Counted from the first letter of the stretch, positions 39,048 through 52,800 are shown. The stretch is DNA of 64,000 nt from Ascidia mentula (GCA_947561715.1 OX387203.1:8618001-8682000), one strand, 5' to 3'. The notes: generated from the letters alone by a model not told the origin. Made by a program: numbers and translations.

Positions 39048-40224
39048 CAGAGGTACACGCAGCTACATTTCCACGTAAACTCGGCTTTTGGGCAATTTTA
39101 AGGCTTGTAAACCCTCAAAGGCGGCTTTCTTTTCTTGTGCTGTTGTCAAAAATTTCAGAAACTGATGAAGTTAAACAAACCGGAAGAACTTTCTGAATTG
39201 AACTGCGCTTTGGTCAACTTCTCACGCTCCATAGCAACAAGAAATAGCGCCGCGAGCGACCAAACCCGACATTGTATTTCTATTTTAAAAACAAAAACAA
39301 CTAGCGAAAATTTTGTTGTTTATTTTCATGTTAAATATTGGAAAATAAACTGCATTTTGCAATAAAGACAGGGATGATCCTTTAATGGAGATTATGTAGC
39401 CTACACACTAACCCACGGCCAGCGTTTTAAGTCATTTTGATGTGTCTGAAGCTGGAATGCAGGAATGTAAGAAATACTGATGTAATCATATCCAGACAAC
39501 CATGTTCATAACTGTTTTTTGTCAACAAAGCGACCGGAAATGAGTGATTTTTTCATTTACCGTATTTTACGGACCATAAGGCGCAACTTAAATCCTTTTT
39601 TTTCCTCATAAATTGATCGTGCGCCTTATAAGCCGGTGCACCTAATGTATGGATCAAGTAGTGCTTTATTGCCTACACTCAAAACCAGTACCGATACTAT
39701 TATAAATAAACCACCGTCTTACACAATAAACTACGGTAAAAGCAACTAGCAACTGTGATATTCATACTATTGTGACTTGCTTACATTTATTACGTAACAA
39801 GTTTTTGTTTAATGAGCTTTATACGGTAACCCATACTCCTTAAAATACGTTGCGTTCTATAGCCCGGTGCGCCTTATGTATGAACAAAAAACTAATCAAA
39901 GCAATTTATTGACAGTGCGCCTTATAATCGGGTGCGCTTTATGGTCCGTAAAATACGGTAAATATTTATTTTTTTAATTTTTTCCTTTCCTGGATTGTTT
40001 GATGCACTTTCTGATAAAAAAAAAATGCGTTGCAAGTCATTTTGCACAAAGTAAATCATTGTAGTTTTACTACTTCACAAAAAATTACATAATTCCCTGT
40101 TTTAAGATAAGGCCTGGTGTCAAGTGTCACAAAGACGTTTGTGACGTAACTATACCATTCTTTATTTGTGTGAGTCACAATTATACTGAAATGGTGCCAA
40201 TGCAGTCGGTGGAGGGCGCTAGCA
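39048..40224. promoter_or_regulatory. Upstream region shared by CFAP221 and the KLHL10 relative
   Basis: Divergent intergenic stretch of 1.18 kb. The right half is occupied by a MITE (39555-39966), which leaves about 500 bp next to CFAP221 and 260 bp next to the KLHL10 relative for promoter sequence. No defined element could be recognised by eye. Confidence 0.4.
39555..39966. mobile_element. MITE with ends ATTTACCGTATTTTACGGACC
   Basis: The left end and the reverse complement of the right end match for about 30 bases (ACCGTATTTTACGGACCATA, then GGCGCA versus AGCGCA). Internal GTGCGCCTTATAA/GCGCCTTAT motifs recur in both orientations, so the element folds on itself. It is non-coding. This kind of end (CGTATTTT-CGGAC-TATAAG) is widespread in animal genomes, but I do not assign a superfamily. 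Confidence 0.75.
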
Positions 40225-41750
40225 ATGGACATCAGCCAGAGTACGTCAGCTTCGTCCATGGTGTCCGTTTCAAACTCTTGTTTGCCGTCAAAGTTTAACG
40301 AATTTCGCCACAAAGGAATTTTGTGTGACGTAATTCTCAATGTACAAGATGCAAGATTTCCAGTCCATCGTTTGGTCCTTTGCGCCTGCAGCGACTATTT
40401 TAAGTATCATTTCAACTGTTTTTATTTTTATTTTTTTGAAGTCATTTAGTTTGTATTTTTTAATTCTACGGTTACTGAGTACTTTATACAGTGAAATAAA
40501 CACTTTGTGTGCAGGTCTTTATTTCTTGGTGGATGGAAAAGTGCCGAAAAGCAAGAAATTGAAATTCCTGGCGTTTGTCCGGAAATGATGTCATGCGTTA
40601 TCAATTTTGCCTACACTGGACAGGTTATTAAACGCGTTTTATGTACGGCTGTTAACTTTTAACCAGTATTTATAAAGTGTTAAACTCAGTATGATTCACT
40701 TTTTGCATTATAACCTATGCCCAGCACAATACACTACAAAGCAATTAAACACAACACTTTATAGCTAAATGCTATCTTAATCACGTTACTTACGATAAGA
40801 CAACAAGAAAATTAGTTAATTTTGCGCCAAATGACTTATGTTCAAACATCGAAACCTTGTATTCAGCATCTATGTTATTTTATCCTATGAATGCATCTTT
40901 GTAAGGTTGCTGTGACGTCACTGAATGTGGGAGAATTTCTTTCAGCGCCGACCAGTTTTTAGTGAAATATATCAAGGACAAATGTTGTGCTTTCCTGAAG
41001 AAACAACTCACTCCGACAAACTGCATAGATATTCGCCAATATGGAAGGTGCGCATTATGTTTTCAGTGATTTCAATTATCCAAACATATACCATTGGCGT
41101 TTAGTCCGCTAAACATCGGGTAAACTAACATATGTTCACTCTATTGCTCTATTTCCCTTGGTAGGGAATGGTGGTGATTAGATTTGTGTGGTGAAGTTCT
41201 AAAAACAAAATTTTTAGAGATTCTATGCTTTTAAGATTCTATGCTACTGTCTCCAGCAGGCTCTTTTTCGAATGTAAATTTCCTAAATTTAAGTTCACAT
41301 TGCAGGCACTACAACTGTTCGAAGTTATTTGACGCCGTTACAACCTACATTCTCTTCAACTTCGAAGAAATTTCCCAAACGAGCGAAGAATTCCTTTTCA
41401 TGTCATTCGAGGACCTAAACGACATTATTACTGACGACCGAAATAACGTGCGACTTGAAGAGTCAGTTTGTGAGGCGATTTTCAGGTGGACCCTTTGTTT
41501 TCAGGCACTTATTAATCGCAGTCAACGACATACGTTAATCAAAAACATGTTGTTTTGATAATCATTGGGTTATCTGTAGCAGTGCTTTTTTGTTAGTGTT
41601 TTTTAATATTTTCGTTGCCTTCCACTACAACAAATAAGAGTTTCAATTTGTGCCCCTTCATTATTTAATTTAACTTTTTTCGATTGGCGATTCTATAACT
41701 GCTTTCGGTTTATAGCTGGTCTTGTTAATTTTGTGCAATCATTACGCTAA

Positions 41751-41982
41751 CAGTGGTTCCCAACCTGTTTTGTTACATTCCTCCCTTTGCCCATTTTGGA
41801 ACTATTCATTCCTCCCCATATTACTAAAAACTTAATCTTTGCTAAATATTTTGGACCTATCTGAAAAAGATATTTAGTGCGGTAACATTTTCAATGTAAA
41901 AAAGAAGTTTTTATGAAATTCCACCCCTGAACTCATGAAATTCCTCTCTAGGGAGGAATTCCTCCCCGGTTGGGAACCACTG
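41751..41982. mobile_element. Short hAT-like MITE (CAGTGGTTCCCAACC ends)
   Basis: Starts CAGTGGTTCCCAACC and ends with the exact reverse complement GGTTGGGAACCACTG. CGCTAA flanks both sides (41745-41750 and 41983-41988). The end sequence is of the type known from hAT elements, but the matching flank is only 6 bases rather than 8. It is non-coding, in an intron of the KLHL10 pseudogene. Confidence 0.75.
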
Positions 41983-44900
41983 CGCTAAATAATATTTGCC
42001 AATGGGACGAGAAAAATAAATTATAATTTCTTATTATGAATTAATAATGGACCTATACTACATACGTGTAGACACAAGAAACATAACCCACGTTATACTG
42101 GGAAAAATATGTTTTTTTTACATTTTTCTTCTATCTTTTTACTATCTGTAATTTTTCTTGGGCAGTCTTTGGCCATTTGTGCTTCGATATGTGAGTTATG
42201 TGTAGACTAATTGACAAGTATAGCTACTATTTCACCATATTGCTTCGCTACCAAAGAGTCCAACGCATATGTCCAGGTGGGTGCGACACGATAAGATGGG
42301 ACGAATAACACACCTAAACGCTTTATTGAAGGGAATAAGAATGGGACTACTTGATCGAGAGTATTTCATGACCCAAGTAAATGGTAGAGTCAGAACCATA
42401 TATGAAATGTTAAAATTAGTCTATGTATAGTTTTGATACAGGCGCTGTAAAAAAGGCGCGTTTTTGTTTGCCTTCACTTGGTATAAATCCACGTACAGCA
42501 ACAACAACTTTGTGTTACAAAAGGGGACTTAGTAATGGAATGCATGCCAGAGTGTCGAACTTTAATAGAGGAGGCGATGGAAGTGGTTTGCGATCTTCAC
42601 TCGCATGACAGCAACTACATGGCAACGCGTGAAAACCTGTTTAATTCTTTGCTGCGACCGCGTCTGCCGAATCAGGTGAGAGCCACAAAAAACTGTTATA
42701 CGATACACTAGGGAATGATTCGCATGAAGAACTAGAAGGGACCTCTAACTTCTAACACATACATTTCACACTTTCAGTAATTGCTGGTGCACTGTGTGTT
42801 GGTTTTTAAACAGTCGCAGACCTGTATGAATTACTGGCCTTTCACTTAAATTAACATTACTGAATAAGTTATAGACCTGTGACTGACATGGCGTTGGAGA
42901 TATTTCACAGTAAAATGGTAGTTCTGAGGTGGACAAGAATTCAAGCTTAAAATCATCATTGTCTTCTTACTAATATGGACACAAAAACGCTTTTGGTTTT
43001 ACACAGGTTCTTTTTGCCGTGGGCGGATGGAGCAGAGGAAGTACCGTCAACGTAATTGAAGCGTACGACCCGCGCGCATAGACGTGGCTCAATGTCAGCA
43101 CAATTCTATGTCGGCTGAATCAAATCACTTTGCGAAACATTTTTCGTCATTTGGTAAAAATGAACCACTGTATTTGCAGAAGCCCATGCCACCACAACCT
43201 ATTTAACTAAATTGTAAGACATATGGGCCGAAATCGCATTTAGATTGTAATCTTTGATGCTATAGGAAATGTCGTGTGGCATTATTGCCTCGGCAATGGG
43301 GCATTCTCGTGATCATTAACAAGCATACTTAGGCCTGCAACCCTTCGTTTTCACGTTGGGTTACACATCTGTGTTTTTGGTAGATATAGACTCTGGAAGT
43401 GGATGTCACTACCTTTGAATGGTTCCAGGTTAGAAAGTGAAAGTGCAAAAACATGGACAATTTTGAATGGAAATTTTATCCAAGATTATAAGGTTGTGGG
43501 TTATACTCTTGGAAACAGTTTTATTTTAAAACTTTGTTGCTGTTAGCCTTTTCGCCATTTTCTTTTGTAAAAATAAAGTACATCCCCATTTAACTTTTTT
43601 TTAGTGCTATACGCAGACCGGTAATATTTGAACAAACTTTCACTTATAATTGTTGTTCTTTGAAATGGGAACCACCCATGCAACACAAACGTTGCTACAT
43701 CAGCGTGACAGTGATGGGAAGAAAGATTTACACACTCGGTGGAATGGACGGAGAAAACAGGTTTGTACGTTGTAATTTTTAACGGCAAAATACGTACAAA
43801 TTTGTGGGTGCCGATTTTTCGTATGGATGACTTGTTCAGACTGAGCTCCGGTGAAGTTTTTGATCCGGAGAAGCGAACGTGGGAAGCTTTGCCCGATATG
43901 AATGAAAAACGAAGCGACGCTAACGCCACCTCTATTAGCGGAAGGGTAAACCTGCTTGGTTTCGTGGTTTTAGGAATAAGATCAAAGATTTTTGAGAAGG
44001 GGTCATTTATTTTCTATACAGTATATTTTATATTCATCCCGGCTATTGCCCATGGCGTTGTTAATGGGTCGTATAACCCGGTTTTGTCGAGACAGGTTTA
44101 CATAGAAGGCGGATACAACGGGCAGGAATGCCTCAATACTGCTGAGTTCTACGACCCTGATTGTGTCACGTGAACGACAATTACACCAATGAGGAGCCGC
44201 AGGTCAGGAGTATCTATAATTAGCTTTCACGACATGGTCAGGAATTATTGATACCTATTGTTATTGGTATATATGTATTAGCCCTTAATGTATTGCCTCT
44301 GTGCTCTGCTGCATGTGGCTCATTCATTCGATAGTACTGATGATGAACGCAATTCGTGCTCGAAACGTCTACTTAACTTAAGATGATTAACAGCATATTA
44401 GCTTTGGCATTCATATTCGAAGTATTGCCATGTCTTACTAAAAGTTAGCAATTAACGTAGACCTATAGGTTTTCTTTGCTTTTGGCAAAAGTAAGTATTA
44501 ACATGATAATGGCCAGTGTAACACTGTTGACCAAATTGTTGCTAAAATATAAGTTTACAAACCTCAAAATTTAATAATTCGTGTTTCAAGTCGCTCTCTA
44601 TACAGCGCCGATATTAGCCTATACAAAACCAACGCAAATTAGCTATTACGTGATGTCGATGGTTTGGGTCGCTTGACAAGCCAAACAAGGACGGTTCCAC
44701 AATAATCTAAAATTCAATTTTATCATAGAGCTGCCAACGTATTCCGTACCCATACGTTTTTGTTTAGATTGTCTGACATACTAATCCGTACATATGCAGG
44801 TTTACGCCGTTGGGGGCTTCGATGGCGTGAACCACTTGAAACACGCAGAGGCGTATTGCCCGACAACAAACACGTGGCGCAACACTTCCGACATGAACAA

Positions 44901-45195
44901 ACCCCGCTTCAACTTCGGAATCGAGGTGATCGACGACCAGTTGGTAGTGGCTGGAGGTTACAATGGACATCAGACCTCTCCTAATGTAGAGGCGTACGAC
45001 GACTCCGCAAACGAATGGTAAATGTATTGGAATTGTCCTTGTTCAAGAAATAACTTTCATCCGAACGTCACTATTTTTACACAGCGGATTAGCGTTGGTG
45101 AAGAACTTTGAAATTCTGATACATTAAAACACAGATTGATTAAAAACAAAACACCACTTTTCATTCATAGCAGGCGAACCAGTAATGTTCCATGC

Positions 45196-45345
45196 AATCG
45201 CATGATTGCCCCACTGCGCAGGTCCTTACTTGGCGATCACAGCTATCGTATCAAGATCATTAGGTTTACAGGCTTCGCTGTAACGCCTGGGCTGGTTTAT
45301 AGGCTGCAATGCTTGGGCTGCGAAGCCTGTAAACCTGAACTAACT
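45196..45345. repeat. SINE-like repeat fused to a 20-bp hairpin
   Basis: 45196-45252 matches the repeat at 25983-26056. It is followed by AGGTTTACAGGCTTCGC (about 45264) and its reverse complement GCGAAGCCTGTAAACCT (about 45322-45338), which form a stem around a 40-base loop. Confidence 0.6.
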
Positions 45346-45641
45346 TACTTTTTAGATTTGAAATCAAGGACATGCACATTTGTCGAAGTGCTCTCGGCTG
45401 TTGCGTCATATCATCACTGCCTTATAACGTCATCAAAAAGTACTGCGTGCCACGTGACTTTCCCGATGGCTCCTCGTATATTAACGTAGAGGACAACGTC
45501 CTGTCGGAGCGCAGTGGGATTACCATTGACGACGAAGATTTGGATGAACGTTATGACTTAGAGTCACTTTCCCGTACGACGAAGTTGTTTTGGACGTTGA
45601 TGAATAATGATGACAAAAAGCGGCTTGTCAACATTAATTAA

Positions 45642-46808
45642 AGTGGAGAAAATACAATTTTTGTGTCTGTTGCTGTTTCAAAAAACCCGTTTGTAAATCA
45701 AACCGCGGTGCAACGGTATTCACATGCTGTATATGATAAGTGCCTGATAAATTGAAATGGAACATATACAAAAGACATCAACTAAGTTTTATTTAAATGC
45801 ATAAGTTTCAACAGATAAAATACGCCAGTCAAATATAAGTGCACAATGTAGACAATTCAGGATTGCAGTGGAAACGCAATTTCGTGTCAATCATGGATAA
45901 TGGGAAGTGTAAGAAGAATAAGTAGAGATGGGACGAAATGATCGAATTTTGACAGTAAAAAGAACTCTAGTTCAAAAGCCATTTGTTGACCCTTAAATCT
46001 ATGATGTCCGTGCTGCCTGAGAAGGTACAAAAATCATCACATCCAAATGGCAAGTGGGCACAAAGCTTGAACGATTCTCCATGCGCTAATGCCACAATGC
46101 TGATGTGGCGCGGACATGAGTTACCGTTACAGGTGCAACTATGAAAGGAAGCCATTCTATGATCATATATGAAAGATTTTGGAAAATTTTTTTTGTAAGT
46201 CTAGTTGCAATGCATCACTTTTTTACAAAGTAAGACGTCTCATGCGTTTGCCGACGTAGTCAAGTAAATATATGTTCTTCGAAGTAAAAAAGCACCATGA
46301 TCAAGAAAAAAAGTTAAGACAGAAAAAAATGTTGACTATACTTTATGCCACATAATTTATACATAAACTAAACAGTTCCTGAAATTCTAGATACAAGCAA
46401 AAAACTGCGACAATATATGAACTATTGCCATGTTATCAATATAAATTTGCAGTCTAAAAAGTAGGTAAAACATTGTGAATGATTAGAACAGAAAATTTAT
46501 AAACTTAAAATAAACCTCTTCTTTCCAATACAGGAGATACACAGAAGCAAAATGCTTCATACAATACAACAATTCGTTTTTGAAGGTGGTTGAGCTGAAA
46601 TCACCAAAAGACCAACTTTTAACACCCTTTTCAATTTTTTACGACAATTTCAGAAATCAGAATGATCAAAAGTAGAAAGCAGCTGATATATATAAGTATT
46701 TATTGCATCAAAATTTAAACATAAATTGTATGTTGGAAATTCCACCAACATATCATAGAAAAAAGTTTAATCGCAAAATGTTTTGGTGAACAGTTCACCT
46801 ATATACAA
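45642..46808. other. Intergenic region between convergent 3' ends
   Basis: Lies between the KLHL10 pseudogene (+) and the NLR gene (-). TTTATT at 46699-46704 is a reverse-strand AATAAA suited to the NLR transcript. No coding exon was recognised. Confidence 0.5.
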
Positions 46809-49800
46809 TTAAAATTTACCATGGTAATGCAAGTTTTTTATCCCAAAGATACTGTCACTTATATCTGAATCATTAGCTGATGTAACCTGTGAACCTGCTA
46901 AACACAAGCATTATTTTGAAATAAGCAGTTGTGTTAAAGGTTAATATTTTTGAATTCAAAAACCCCTTGCTAGTGGCTGTACTTGGTTGTATAAAAATTA
47001 GTGTATGCAAGTGAATTTTTCTTACGTGGTTGTCTTGTTTGTTCATAACCTCCTCCAGGATCAATCTAGAAATACCTTATAATAATATTTTTCTCTTTTG
47101 TGTGATGGGTTGTTTTTTAACCTGTGGAGCAGCATCAAAATCCAAGAAAACTGTTCCTTGATCTCCACCACCATAAATTTTTTCATTCTCAGTGGTAATA
47201 CTAATTTTAAACTTTCTATCAGATTGAGACGAATCAGTTTTGGTAACTTGTATATCGGGTGTGGACAATATATTATCATACAGTTTGTATATCTCATAGT
47301 TTTCAGGATTACAACTATACCCGTTTGGATGTTCAATTTTGATTTTGAAGGTGGCATCTTCATTTGGTAAAGGTTTACTAAATTTCATGAGAAAAAGCCA
47401 TTGAAAGCAAATTAAAAACAACATGAAACTTTTTGTCTCACCTCATTGAAAATGTTTCTGGACGTAAAAGTACCGGGAGGCCAGTCTTTCTTTGCAAATA
47501 CCTATGGCAGGTTGGATAATCACAAATCCAAAACTGAAATTCACCTGTGTTTGTGTTTATTTTTTTTTTCCAGTCAATTTTAATAGCTTTTCGTTTTCCC
47601 TCATGTGACCAATACCTTTTTTTGGCACCATAACTGTAAAGCAAAATGACATCAGTATCTCAATATCCATGTTTTCAATTACAAAACATGTTTACAAACA
47701 AAAACGCTTTGTATAAATCAAACATCTATGTTCTCTTTCATAATGGCAGGTTTTATGATCAGTCCATTCCAGTCCATCCACACTATGTCTAACCTATTTG
47801 CATGGAAAAAATTGCACTTTTCACATCCATTGGGATTATAAAACAGACTTACCGTCAAAATTTGGCGTCTGTTGGAATAATATGAAGTTGGTAAAGTAAT
47901 ACATATTTTCTTTTTAAAGTTTAAATGATTCGGTTCACACTTTAGCATTGGGGTGATTTGGTTCTGCAAAAAAATACATTAAAATCATTTTTTGTATTGT
48001 GCTTGGTACAGTTAAGAAACAGACTGACAGTTTCGCTTCGCTTTCCATAATATGAGGTGAGCTTTATCAAAACAGAATGATCCAACGCGTTTTTTGGAAT
48101 TTCAACAATACACCCACCAACTTCAAGTGTCCCACCATTTTCTCCAATCACTGATGAAGTAGAATCCACCAGTTTGTAGTCGTCCTATATAAACAGAAAC
48201 AAACTCAAATAAAAAAATCCTATTTGTCAGAATGTTGACCAGTAACTGCGATTTTGTATAAAAATAATCATTCATACACGATCTTTCAACTTCTCAACTT
48301 GAGAACGAATCAAATCTTTTCCAAAATTCGACAATGTGTTTAACCACTCTTCAGAAGCAGTTAGTTGATAATCAGCGATATTGTGCAAGCAACTGGCAAT
48401 ATGCTCAGCTCCATTGTCATCAATATTGTTGCCATTAAGTTTAATTGAATGCATCTGAAAAACATAACTATTTTAAACTTTGTTTGTAGTTGAATATCAA
48501 ACAACAACAAGTAATATTTGACAAAAGTTTAATCTGAAAATTAAAATACAAATCAAACAGTGTTCCTTTGTTTTAACTATGTACTAAATTACCCCATATG
48601 GCATTTTGTTAATAGCTGCAGACAACTCTGCAGCACCAACTCTTGTAACTCCACATCTGTCCATGTCCAGGTTTTGAACCTTTTCCAAACAAGTTGCCAA
48701 ATGTTTCACTCCATCATCTCCAAAAGGGTTTCCACTTACATTTAAAGTTTGTACCTGCATAAACACATAATTTAATTCAGGGTTACCACAGTTATTAGAA
48801 ATGGGTCTTTGCAATCAGGTGCCTATCATACTTTAGGCCCAGTAAATGTGTTATTTTAGCCTGCTTCCAGGCAACCATACAAATTCAAATCAAAAAGTTA
48901 TTAACAAAGTGTACCTCATGCTCCATTTTACTGAGCCCTTTGCAAATCACCCCAAGCAAACCAGAACTTAAATTAGAATTGCGTAAGTCCAACATCTTGA
49001 CAGTTTTTTTATATTTTGTTAACTGGTGGAAAATTTTTTGTGTACAAACAGAGGTCATCGGTTTGTCTGAGTACACTAGCTCATCTGGAAGCTGTTCATC
49101 AGGCTCATCTGGAAGCTGTTCATCAAGCTCATCTGGAAGCTGTTCATCAAGCTCATCTGGAAGCTCTTTATCATCAATGTTTTCTGTACATATGGATGTT
49201 ACTTTAGTTTAATAACACATTACCACATACATGGATAATCTTCATCAGTTGAATACAAAAGAAAATAGTCCTAAGTTCAATTATTTCGACTGAAAGATGA
49301 ACTGAAATCATAAATTAAAGTAAAAAGACTATTTAAATATTTAGAACCCCAACATTGCGTAAAGATAGAGATTTTCAACCCAAATTTATCAGAACAAGCA
49401 TTACTGTTTGTGTGCAACAAACAAAGACTCCATCAATGATAGCACATATGTAGATCTAGCTGCACTTAGAAGTGATGGTGATAAACATAGGTGTCGATTT
49501 TTTAACGTTTGGTAAAATATTAAGGGTGACTTTTCCAGGTTTTAGAAAAGCGCAAAAAACATTTCGTCAGTTGTATCGCTCTAAACATAGGCAAATGACG
49601 CGAATTCCGTTTCGTGTCACTTAGTTTTTACACCGAATCATGTTGTTGTAGCGCTAAGTTTTAAACACTTTAATTACGGACCCCCTTACTAAAAGCGGCA
49701 CATTTTTGTTTCACTCGGTCTATTGCAAATTTAGTAATTATGATCTGACAAACAAATCTATCACGCAACAATGCCGATTCTTACCATTATGCTACAACAA

Positions 49801-52800
49801 CTGCTGTTCTGTGTAACAATCCATGAGACACTTGTGTTTGTCATGATTATGACAGTGATAATACAGGTCGTTTGAAACTAGCTTAAATAGTATTATGTAT
49901 GTGGTTTCTCTGACAATAATTTTTAATTTGAACGAAATTCAGGGGTGACAATACATACGTTGTCATCCCTGTTTGTTTGTGAGGGGTGACATGTCACCCC
50001 TAAATCGACGTCTATGGTGATAAACAATATAAACTTGCATCTACCAGACAGTTTTCTGTCGTATTTAAGGAATGTGGTCTCCTCTGTACTGTAAATGGGC
50101 TGAGAGGACTTTGCAGTGGAATTAGATGATTCTTCCACAAAAGCTTTAAGATCTACAAAACAAATTAAATTTTCAATAATTTTACAGTTGTTTGTAAGCT
50201 AAAAAAAATTTCTTGTCTAAATGTTTGGTTCGTCTATCTTTTAAATTAAAGATCAAATTTAAACTAAAAGCAACCAACCCGGGGATTATAACAGTGAAAT
50301 TGCAACAAACAAATTTTTAAACTGTGCTAGCAATGTATTGGGCCAATTTTTACATACATAATGACAACTCCGGACCTATGTACAAACTAAGTTCTTGTTT
50401 TACCTTGTCTGTAGATTGCTAAAGCTTGTGTCTCAGTCTTAAGCTCACTTTTATTAAGCTGCTGTGTACTTTCAGTGAAGTTTTGTTCATCATCACCAGT
50501 ATCCGAAAAGTTTATGCCGCCGATATAAGAATCCTATCACATTAAAAAAACAACTATGATATTGCAACATGGTTGTCACAATGCATCTGGTAAGAACACA
50601 ATTTCCAATGCACTTCAATACTAAATCTAAAAAGTTTATGACTTCAGGCAGAAAACACTTAGCAACAACTATATCAAATTGAAAAGAAACAAATTTGCTA
50701 AACCATACATGACAAGTTGCATGCAGTGTAAAAGTTAGCATGAGCTGATAGTTCATGTTAAATTATCAGTTTCTGTTCCAATTTAGACATCAAATTGACT
50801 CAGTTTAACTTTAGGCTTTGTTTGCATAAATTGCAATCACATTAATCCCAGAAAGATATAACTTTTGATATTACACATTTTAGTAAAGATCATTCTTACA
50901 GGGTCACCAATATGTTTGTGTTGTGCTTGTAAATTTTGAACAGATTTGGCATCTGATTCCAAACCACAATTCCACAACCAAAGCTTTTTTACACTGGGCA
51001 AAAGTTGACACAAAATTTTGGTTTCCTCCCAACCGAATCTGTTGTTGCTTAAGTCCAGAAATTTCAACTAAATGAGATGCAAGCTTGTTTATATACAAGA
51101 AGTATCAACAAATACCATAGTGGATAGTGTCATTAAACCTGGTCATCCATTTTTTCGATTCCTTTTCCAATCAACTTTAGTTTATCATAGTTTAGATCGC
51201 ATCTTGATAAACCAAGCCAAATGCCAGATTTCTTTATTCGAGGAAGAATATCAGCCAATGCATGACACTTTGTGTGTGACATGGGGATGTTTGAAAAGCC
51301 CAAAGCAGAAGGGAGAAATTGGGCGAGTTCATTCCTTTTTTCTTCTGCACATTCTTGAAAGTCAATTAGTAATTCTGCAAGGAAAAAATATACAATAATA
51401 AAATAAATAAATGATTAATAGATTTCAGTTTTTATTTGATCCATCCAAAAATACAATAAGTTGCACAAAAATAAACCTTGAAGAAAAATCAACTTTATGT
51501 ATTAATTTCCAGATCAAGGGTTGTTAAATAGTTAGATTTTTGTAGTCATTTTCCAATCTTAAACACCCAAATACCTTTAAACTTATTTCAATCACTAAAG
51601 CTCTTCACAAAACAATAATTTGGCAAAAGAAATGACTCTGTTGAGTATTGGGATTATTATAAGCTGCATTATGTGAGGGCGCAACCAGATTGAAATGTAG
51701 TTTAGTTTGATTGCTAAAAGCAGCATCACATGAATACAGCAAAACCATGGGCAAAATTCAAAACTTATTTTTGCACAAACTAGATGTGAATCAAAACAGA
51801 TTAATTTTGTAGCATAAAGTGCACCAAACCCAAGCTAAAATATCATGTTGAACATATTTTGCACTACATCCTATTCAATACTAACCTGGTAAATCTAATC
51901 GACGTTGTTCCTGACGTTTGTTCATGTCTTTAACCACGCATTTTTGTTTTTTGTCTACAAGAAGAAAAAAACAATCTATCTGCAACTTGCAATCTCCTTC
52001 ATTAATTATACCATTTGCCAAATGATACTTTTTTGCTTAGAAAGTAAAATTTGTTATACATATAAAAATCTATATTTAGACATAATTGAGCATTGATTTG
52101 CATTATAAAAGCTCACTAAATTGAAAACAGTTTGTCTAAAATTACTGTTAAGCTCGCATTTTCTTTTAACTCAACAAAATAATCAGTTCTCCCACCATCA
52201 CATCTTTCATCTAGAACTTTTTGAAATGCCTTGATGAGTGCTGAAGTTTTGTCTAAAACAGAGTAAAATTAGAAGAGGAAATTTTGTGAAATGCTGCATG
52301 TAAGTTTGTACAGGTCCTGATAAAATTATGTGTACATGCAGTATTTTTAGCAAAAAAAGGGTATTTAACATTTAAGTTCAAGTAGATCCTACTACATTAA
52401 GTTTTAGTACAAGTTAGCCTAAAAATCATAAAATACCAAGCTTTTGGGCATCACATTCATCAACATCAGTGGAAGTAGCATAACTTGAGATGTCTAAAGG
52501 AAGTAAAGAAAATATGAACAACATTTCGGAAAATGCATAGATCATAAAACACTTCGTTAAATTCAATTTCCAAAAACACTAAATTTCAATCTTGTTCAAA
52601 ACAAGATTCTTTTTAAATCTAACTGCTTGAAAACAACACACAAACAATAGTGGCCACTTTGACATATTTTTCTCTAGACTGCAATTAGGTACAGCCAAAA
52701 ATGGTAAAAAACAAAAACAAGTGCTCTGCAACAGAGTCAAATTTGCTGTGGTGTGGCTACAACCAGACAATATTAAAAAGAAACATAAATAATGCTTATT

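Larger units (their letters stand above)
40225..45641 (+). pseudogene. KLHL10: KLHL10-like BTB-BACK-kelch gene, disrupted
   Basis: Exon-like blocks: 40225-40403, 40515-40623, 40906-41047, 41306-41485, 42277-42383, 42533-42675, 43007-43081 and on, 43666-43760, 43840-43945, 44096-about 44220, 44800-45017 and 45356-45641. The order matches KLHL10, the germ-cell adaptor of CUL3 ubiquitin ligase: BTB ([20 protein letters not shown]), BACK (YILFNFEEISQTSEEFL), kelch repeats (FAVGGWSRGSTVNVIEAYDP, VYAVGGFDGVNHLKHAEAY) and the tail DMHICRSALGCCVISSL. Lesions: one base is missing at about 40944-40950 (the 142-nt exon is one short for its phases); TAG at 43079-43081; TGA at 44171-44173 where the kelch Trp belongs; kelch repeat 2 is eroded, with a remnant at about 43181-43213. 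Most splice sites and other frames survive, so inactivation looks recent. Assembly error cannot explain all four easily but is possible. Confidence 0.8.

Noticed and set aside
40906..40945. Explaining the KLHL10 frameshift as an intron ending at TTTCTTTCAG (40945)
   Set aside because: The sequence just before that point (VAVTSLNVGEFLS) aligns with the conserved end of the BTB domain, so it is coding, and the exon is exactly one base short for its border phases.
49080..49170. CRISPR-like array
   Set aside because: The 24-bp units are contiguous without spacers, lie in frame in an exon and occur in an animal gene.
48940..49212. Ser/Gly/Cys-rich plus-strand frames
   Set aside because: They are the antisense reading of the 24-bp repeat in the NLR exon.
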